Assembly (NCBI GenBank): GCA_037157565.1
Contig: JAZHRO010000036.1
Coordinates: 128,100,001 to 128,164,000 of the forward strand
Reading direction: 5' to 3'
Origin: Thalassia testudinum
Taxonomy: Eukaryota > Streptophyta > Magnoliopsida > Alismatales > Hydrocharitaceae
DNA length: 64,000 bases
Position 1 is the first letter of the stretch. Every line of letters begins with the position of its first letter. The notes under the pieces are model-generated. The model was not told where the DNA came from. It worked only from the letters and a program-made list of their open reading frames with translations, and ran no database searches. Of this stretch, positions 57,683 through 64,000 are shown piece after piece. Made by a program: the position numbers and the translations under genes.

Positions 57683-59352
57683 TGTTGTTGTAGGATCAAG
57701 GTGGTGGAAAACTGCTTAACAAAATAAGTAAAATAAAAATTAAACCACTCACAGAAGAGCGGGTCATGTCCACAGGGAGGCAATGATGCAATAAAATCAT
57801 GAATATTTTTTTTTCGTATTCGTTCAATCAAGTGCAAAATCCATAGTCAAATCTGACATGAAATGCGACGACAAGAAGCTACACAATAACTCAAAAATGT
57901 CAGGGTATATGTGCAATTTTTTCCTCACTGAAATATTCAATAAATATGTGATGAATCTATGTAATTTCCAATTGACATGCATTAGAGAGAATTTATGCAC
58001 ATCTTAATCCAAAACCAATGTCAAAGGATGTGAATAACAAAAGCCACACAATTATAAGAGAGCATGAGTATGAAGTCGCAATTTCACCATAATAAAATAA
58101 TCATAAATCAAAATTCATTTTCGTGGCAATGGAATGAAATGTAATTATTAATTGAGGTTGAAACATAGAATTCTACCTCTCTCCTCCTCGCGCATGGGAG
58201 AGAGGATTGTTCGAATAACTCTTCTAGATGTAGATTGGCTGGAGCGAGGGCTCCGCAACGGTGGCAGTGGCAAGTTGTGAGACGGCCGGAGTCGGCTTGC
58301 CGAAGGAAAGAAGTGGTAGCGGTGGAAGAGGCTGCTGCTGGCCGTGCGTGTTGCAGGCACAAGGAGGCGCGGCGTGCGGGCGTTGGGGGTGTTGCAGGTG
58401 TGTGGAGTGAAGGCACTGTTGGGCACGTGGAGGGGCGTCACTCTGCAGGGTGACAGGCGCACGCGAAAGGTCTGTTGGCACCGACTGTAGGTATTGTAGG
58501 GAGGCGCGGAGCAGTGGACTGCTGGCATGCGGGTGTGGGTGCGTTGGAGGTGAAGGCGCGGGTGGGGTCTGATGGCATGATGCGAGGGCGCTGGAGGTTC
58601 TGGTGAAGGCGAGGAGGCACAGACGTGCTGACTGGGGTGAAGGCGCGCGGTGGGGTCTAATGGAGCGGGGGGGCTACTGGCGCACGGAGTGAAGGCACTG
58701 CTGGAGGGTGCTTTGCAGGCGCAAGGGTGCGTGGGCTTGCGGTGCTGGTGGGTGCGCTAGAGTTGGCGCGCACGGTGGTGCAGGTGCTGGTGCGTGGGTT
58801 GGAGCTGCTGGTGAAGGCGCGCGGTGGGTGATGGTGTGAGGTAGGAGGAATTACAGGGACTTTTGGCGGTGTGGGCTGTCACCCCACACGCCTACGGTGG
58901 TGGAGTTGCACTGCCGCGGGGGGAGGCCGATGGTGTGGATGGAAGAGAAGCAATGTTCTCTGAGCACAGTGAGGAACAAAGGGGTGGAGACCTCCCTTTG
59001 AATGGCAGCTCCTCCTCTTTTGTAGCCACGGCTACAAAGATTTGAATTTCAAAACACCGTAGAATCAATGTGATGCGTAGGAGGAGGAGGCGGAGATGAA
59101 GGAGTTACCTGCAAAGGAGAAGAAGAATAAAAGAATAAAATAATTAGGGTTATTTACACATAACTCCTTAACTTCTATGTTAATTAAAATAGTGCACCTA
59201 ATTAATTAACTAATTAAATGTATGAATTATGCACTTAAGCTAAAAATATGAATTAATTTATTTACATCCTAATGTATGCTATCTAAATGTTAAAATTAAC
59301 TTAATGTCTAGACATTTAGATACTTAAATAGCCCACAAATATGGGCTAATCA
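57683..59352 (-). repeat. 3' LTR of element Z
   Basis: On minus it starts TGATTAGCCCATATTTGTGGG and ends near GATCCTACAACAACA; the exact end is between 57683 and 57689. The centre (58200-59000) is GC-rich like the Y LTR. GCCATTG/TTACATTTCATTCC and CCTCCCTGTGGA blocks (58130, 57775) match the Y LTR at 3320 and 3670. Frames in the GC-rich part (58108-58620) are not called. The LTR starts with a hairpin TAGCCCA/TGGGCTA. Confidence 0.85.
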
Positions 59353-59366
59353 AATACCCCCATGCC
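59353..59366 (-). other. Polypurine tract of element Z
   Basis: The minus strand reads GGCATGGGGGTATT, directly before the LTR start, as in Y. Confidence 0.8.
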
Positions 59367-60652
59367 TAGTTTTTGCTAGTCCCTAGCAAATCTAAGCAAA
59401 ACCTAGCACTCCAAATAAACTAGCCAACCCAATCGGTCTTCCTTTAGAAATATATTAAGTTCAGACTTTAGACCTAAGGTTCCCAAGTAGTTGCTAAGTT
59501 ACAGATTAGGTCGGCTAAAGATGAGTTGCAGGCACAAGTTTCCCTGATTTCTGACTCTACCCTAGGGTTTATTGATCCCTGAGATTAAAGCATCCGTGGA
59601 TGTGCATTGGTCTGAGTTATTTAAGGTTGGTATGATTGCCAACCTAGAAAGGAAAAAGGATTTTTTTTTTTGAATAATATATATATTTTTTTGTTTGATT
59701 CCTCTAAGTCTAACATCGGATCAACTATTAACATGGTTTGTGTCAGATTCATTGTCCCCATCACCATACCTCGAAGGGTGCTTGGCTTTTAATGCTTCGA
59801 GATAGCACCGTCCATAGCGACCCCAAGAACTCCTGGCAATCGACACTTCGAGATAGTATCGCCCATGGATTTCTTAAGCGAATTCAGGCCTGTGGCAATC
59901 TGTACTTCGAGATTAGGCCGCCCATGGTACCTGAACCGTACAATGCGCTTACATGCCCCCAGTAGGATGGATATCCTAAGAGACAAGCGCCGAGGAGGTA
60001 ATATGTTATCATCGCATCCTCAAGGTGAGTATATACTCCACCTCTCTTGCGGCAAGAACTCTTCCAATCAAATTGTGTTTTGAAGCCTCTCCTAAGTCAA
60101 AACTAAGAGAACCAAATTTCTTTTAAGAAATGAATTAAGGTGATCACTTACTTACACAAGACCAAGTGTGTGAAATTTGGATGCTTCAGTTACAAGGACC
60201 CGGAAACCAAAAGGTAGAACAAGACTCCAGGTACTACCCCACCTTTTAACTCAATCCCTAGCTTTCCTTCCTCAACCTCTTGAGGAATGGTCCACAACTT
60301 AACTCCTACTTAAATTTTTAAGTCCACAAAAGACCCTAAAGGTCTAAAGCTAGTAGTTCACTTAGATTCTAAAGTTCGACCCTAGAATCAACTTAGTCTA
60401 ACCTAGAGTTCTGATTTGCTTAAGAATGAAGGGCCTAGCCAGTTAAGTTCAAAAATTTATATATATATATATTATTTTTATTTTTATTTTTATTTTTTTA
60501 AAAATGCAATATGCATGAATGAATGCAAAATGTAGACATGCTATAAAGAAAATGCCTCAGGTCCTCTCCCCCATGCCTGGTTCAAACAATGTCCTCATTA
60601 GAAATAAAAACAGTTAAAGGAAGATATTACCTGAGGCGGAGAATGGTAGGAG
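59367..60652 (-). other. 3' untranslated region of element Z
   Basis: No coding frame. The first purine tract is at 60564-60580 (minus: CCAGGCATGGGGGAGAG), after AATGAGGACATTG. The stretch 59780-59940 has three similar units on plus (CTTCGAGATAG or CTTCGAGATTAG, then CGCCCATGG or CGTCCATAG), about 65 bases apart. Confidence 0.65.
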
Positions 60653-61286
60653 CTAAGGCTCCTCAAGAGTCACCTCATCAACCAGATGGCCATCCAAAGT
60701 AATGTATAGCTTTAACCGTTGACCGTTGACGATAAAGGGAGTTGCTGAAGAGGAAGGGCTTTTAATCTCCACAGCTCCATGCGGAAACACTTTAGTGATT
60801 ATGTAAGGTCCATCCCAACGAGATTTTAACTTCCTAGGAAAAAGCTTAAGTTTGGAATTGAAAAGCTAGACTTGTTGGTTGAGCTCAAAGGTCTTTTGAA
60901 GTATATACTTATCATACAAGACCGTAGTTCTTTCTTTATAAGCTTGAGAGGTGTCATAAGCATCATTCCTTAGCTCCTCAAGCTCACTTAATTCCAGAAG
61001 TCGTGCCTTACCCGCCTTCTCTAAATCCATGTTAACACTTCGAATAGCCCAAAGTGCCCTATGTTCCAACTCAATAGGTAAATGGCATGCTTTCCCATAC
61101 AAAATCCGAAAGGGAGAAGTACCCAAAGGGGTCTTATAGGTTGTTCGATACACCCACAAAGCATCATCGAGCTTTTGGGACCAGTCTTTCCTATCAGGTC
61201 TAATGGTCTTTTCTAAAATATTTTTTATCTCCCTATTCGACACTTCAACCTAGCCACTCATCTGAGGATGGTAAAGGGTAGCGACC
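60653..61286 (-). pseudogene. Integrase C-terminal half of element Z
   Basis: The minus strand reads SNREIKNILEKTIRPDRKDW (from 61243), LDDALWVYRTTYKTPLGTSPF and GKACHLPIELEHRALW, then LEELRNDAYDTSQAYKERT. The GPY module [11 protein letters not shown] follows, with GAVEIKSP and VNGQRLK at about 60715. A TAG at about 60867 replaces Trp in the VWLF motif. The last stop is at 60653. The upstream frame is shifted near 61300. Confidence 0.88.
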
Positions 61287-62393
61287 TTATGAGTCACTCC
61301 CAAACTCCTGATTACCCGAGTGGTGGTTTCGGAAATAAGGTCCCCCATCACTTATAATGGCCTTGGGGTAGCCGAAACGAGATATGATATTGGCCTTCAC
61401 AAATTTCAAAACCACAGAGTGGTCATTTGTGCACGTAGGAATGGCCTCTATCCATTTAGAGACATAATCAACTGCCACCAAGATATATTCATAACCATGG
61501 GACGAAGGGAAGGGGCCCATAAAGTCAATTCCCCACACATCAAAGATTTCAACAGATTGAATAGGGTGTTGAGGCATTTCATTCCTCTTCCCAATCGTTC
61601 CAGTCCATTGACATCTAATACAGGACTTAACAAAATTATGGGAATCCTTAAATAACGAAGGCCACCAAAAATTGGACTGGAGAACCTTAAAAGCAGTTTT
61701 CTTAGCACCAAAGTGTCCTCCATAATGAAGTTCATGGCAAAAACTCAGCACACTTTGTTTTTCCTCTTCAGGTACACAACGTCTCAATACTTGGTCTTGT
61801 CTAATTCTAAATAATTTAGGCTCTTCCCAATGAAAATATCTTGCTTGGGAAATGAATCTCTTTCTTTTCTGCTCATTCCAAGAGCAAGGAGTTTCTCCAG
61901 TGACCAAGTAATTTACGGTATCAGCATACCAAGGTAAAGTTGGTGTTACCGCCATCAAGGTTTCATCAGGAAATGTCTCGAGGATGTCTCTGGAAAGAGA
62001 GTCATTAAGTGGAAGGCGAGACAGGCGGTCAGCCACAACATTTTCTACTCCTTTCTTTTCACGTATCTCCAAGTCAAATTCTTGAAGGAGTAGGATCCAC
62101 CTAATCAGACATGGCTTAGAATCTTTCTTAGCAATGAGATGTTTCACTGTCACATGATCAATGAAAATAACCACCCTAGACCCAAGAAGATAAGACCTAA
62201 ACTTCTCCAGAGCAAAAACTACAACAAGTAATTCTTTTTCAGTGATAGTGTAGTTTTGCTGAGGTTCAGTTAAAGTCTTGCTGGCATAATGCAGCACATG
62301 AGGTCTTCCCTCAACCCTTTGTCCAAGGACTGCTCCCACTGCATAATCTGAAGCATTACACATCAGCTCAAATGGGAGTGTCCAATCAGGAAC
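61287..62393 (-). pseudogene. RNase H and integrase N-terminal half of element Z
   Basis: An open minus-strand frame of 358 codons. RNase [44 protein letters not shown] and [10 protein letters not shown]. Integrase: zinc-finger area [20 protein letters not shown] with CIRCQ (about 61740-61615), then [14 protein letters not shown] with the first Asp (about 61525), [12 protein letters not shown] and IISDGGPYF with the second Asp (about 61335). The frame is lost after PYFRN. In RNase H, FIDH replaces the usual FTDH but keeps the Asp. Confidence 0.9.
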
Positions 62394-63439
62394 TCAGAGA
62401 ATAGGCGCAGAGATCAAGGCCTCCTTCAGAGTTTGAATGGCCTCGGCACACTTTGAATCGAAATTGAAAGAAGATTCCTTCGCCAACAAGTCACAAAGTG
62501 GCCTAGAAATTTTACTAAAATTTCTAATAAAGCTCCTATAAAAGCCAGCATGGCCCAGAAAGGATCTAATCTGTTTGACATTTGTGGGCAATGGGAGTTT
62601 GGAAATAGAATCAATATGGGCTTTATCTACTTCCAAACCTCGCTCGGATACAACATGCCCAAGTACAATTCCTTTCTGTACCATGAAATGTCTTTTCTCC
62701 CAGTTGAGGACTAAACCAGTCTCCTTACATCACTTCAACACATTCTCCAGGTGCAGGAGACACTGGTCGAAAGACGAGTCATAAGTAGAGAAGTCATCCA
62801 TAAACACTTCAACACACTCGTCAATCATGTCCGAAAAAATAGACATCATACACTACTGGAAGGTTGCAGGGTCATTACATAATCCAAACGGCATACGCCT
62901 GAATGCAAAGTACCGTAAGGACTCGTGAATGTCGTCTTCTCCTGGTCATCAGGGAAGATTGCAACCTGGTTGTACCCAGAATATCCATCGAGAAAGCAAT
63001 AGTACTTATTCTTTCCCAATTTCTCGAGAATTTGATCAATAAAAGGTAAGGGAAAGTGATCCTTCTGGGTAGCGGAGTTTAGCCTGTGGTAATCAATGCA
63101 GACCCTCCATCTAGTTGAGGGTCTAGTGACAACTTGTTCACCTTGGTCATTGAATTCCACAGTAAAGTTTGCCTTCTTTGGCACCACATGAATAGGACTT
63201 ACCCATTTACTATCTGCAATGGGATATATAATCCTAGCGTCCAACCACTTCAGGATTTCCTTTTTAACCACCTCCCTTATATTAGGGTTCAGACGTCTCT
63301 GCATGTCCTTAAATGGCTTGATGGAATCATCAGTATAAATGTGGTGCATGCAGAGTGTAGAGTCTATACCCTTAATGTCAGCAATGCTCCAAGTAATAGC
63401 TTCCTTGTGCCTAGACAAGCATTCAATCAGGGCTCCCTC
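62394..63439 (-). pseudogene. Reverse transcriptase of element Z
   Basis: The minus strand reads HKEAITWSIADIKGI, EILKWLDARIIYPI, SKWVSPIHVVPKKA, VCIDYHRLNSATQKDHFPLPF and FLDGYSGYNQVAIFPDD (63418-62960). After a frameshift near 62905 come the catalytic FMDD at 62793-62804 and HFMVQKGIVLGHVVSERGLEVD, FLGHAGFYRSFIRNFSKISRPL (62684-62520). Stops are at about 62860 and 62730, and at 62391-62393 before VPDW. It is inactive as it stands but less damaged than Y. Confidence 0.9.
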
Positions 63440-64000
63440 CTATGCCTCAGATAGCATAGCCGAAATGATAATGGGGAGCCTATCATTGGCACCTAAGAAG
63501 ACATACTTGAGAGTGTCAAGGAGGGGTTTCAACTCAAGGTTGGGGACTTGTATGGTTGAGGGTTTCATAATAGATGTCCCCATCTCAGGTAGCAGATCTA
63601 CCTTAGGCAAAGATGATGGGGGAAGAGACTCAGTAGAAACACCCAGCAACTCCTCAAGTTCTATTATATCCCCTTCACATTCCTCCAGGAGATGGGAATG
63701 CTCATTTAGCATAACATGCTAAAAGGGGGTCATCACATAACATTGCAGGGGATGCCTCTTCAATCAAGTCATCTATCACCTCAACTTGAGAACAATCCTC
63801 AAGTCCATCTTGTTTGTAAGAATCAAACACATTAAGCCAGATTTTCCTGTTCCCAAAGTCCATTTTCAATGCCCCAGTATTGCAATTGATTGAAGCATGC
63901 AAAGTTGCAAGGAAGGCGCGGCCCCAAATGATGAAGGGTTTGGTTGGCTTGTTAGAAGGGTTAGTGTCCAAAACTAAGAAGTCAACAGGAAAGAAGAAAT
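63440..64000 (-). pseudogene. Protease C-terminal part and spacer of element Z
   Basis: The minus strand reads NPSNKPTKPFIIWGRAFLATLHASINCNTGALKMDFGNRKI (from 63960), the segment after the protease core, as in Y at 9920-10030. It is followed by DCSQVEVIDDLIEEASPAMLCDDPL, a stop near 63718, and the spacer LEELLGVSTESLPPS and LELKPLLDTLKYVFLG. TAG at 63440 ends the frame before EGALIECL. The protease active site lies outside the window. Confidence 0.87.

Larger units (their letters stand above)
57683..64000 (-). mobile_element. Element Z: Ty3/gypsy (Athila/Tat-like), runs off the right edge
   Basis: Read on minus from the right edge, the order is protease, reverse transcriptase, RNase H, integrase, 3' region, polypurine tract, 3' LTR. 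It is a close relative of Y: spacer, RT and integrase motifs can be lined up and the LTRs share the AT-rich ends and GC-rich centre. Its gag and 5' LTR lie outside the window. Each coding part has one or a few stops or frameshifts, fewer than in Y. Confidence 0.9.

Overview
The window looks like repeat-rich (probably heterochromatic) DNA of a flowering plant. Nearly everything recognisable is LTR retrotransposon. The Ty3/gypsy elements have primer-binding sites complementary to plant tRNA-Asp, Gag with the ChxxGVPxW and NFSWSGN motifs, and integrase with a GPY-type tail. These features are typical of the Athila/Tat group of angiosperms. I found no convincing intact host gene, no rRNA or tRNA gene, and no CRISPR array. 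Every coding remnant carries stops or frameshifts. I cannot name the species, and I cannot say monocot or dicot.

Left nest (1-29284). Element X lies on the minus strand. It is an internally deleted gypsy element (gag fused to the last part of integrase), with its 5' LTR at 18671-19932 and its 3' end beyond base 1. Element Y (2108-16569, plus strand, two LTRs, GGCTT target duplication) is inserted in X gag. A solo LTR, A (6666-9387, CCTAT duplication), is inserted in Y at the gag-pol border. Element W (plus strand, 5' LTR from 19913) is head to head with X and shares a 20-bp palindrome with it. W is also reduced to gag plus an integrase tail.

Middle (29285-46082). This holds a Ty1/copia-type LTR carrying a possible CACTA end, then a long gene-free AT-rich stretch with a 5'-truncated RTE-type LINE tail at 33073-33207. 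It is followed by a GACGTC-rich LTR family (called L here). One L fragment is at 36720-38255. A large inverted-repeat L structure spans 38256-46082, and its right arm is split by a solo LTR of the W family (41256-45330).

Right part (46083-64000). This holds solo LTR B (46323-49059, TACCC duplication, same family as A), a copia solo LTR (49523-51329), and a minus-strand copia RT remnant with LTR. After these come two opposed LTRs of the A/B family (C and C'). Element Z (57683 to beyond 64000, minus strand, relative of Y) interrupts C'.

The signal I find most worth following is a short module resembling the plant snRNA promoter: a USE-like RTCCCACATCG box, then about 25 bp, then an A/T-rich TATA-like box. 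It recurs eight times, six of them in the sense direction inside LTRs of the A/B/C and W families. Also notable are a conserved terminal hairpin at the start of otherwise different LTRs, and an AGACGTCT motif shared by unrelated LTR families.
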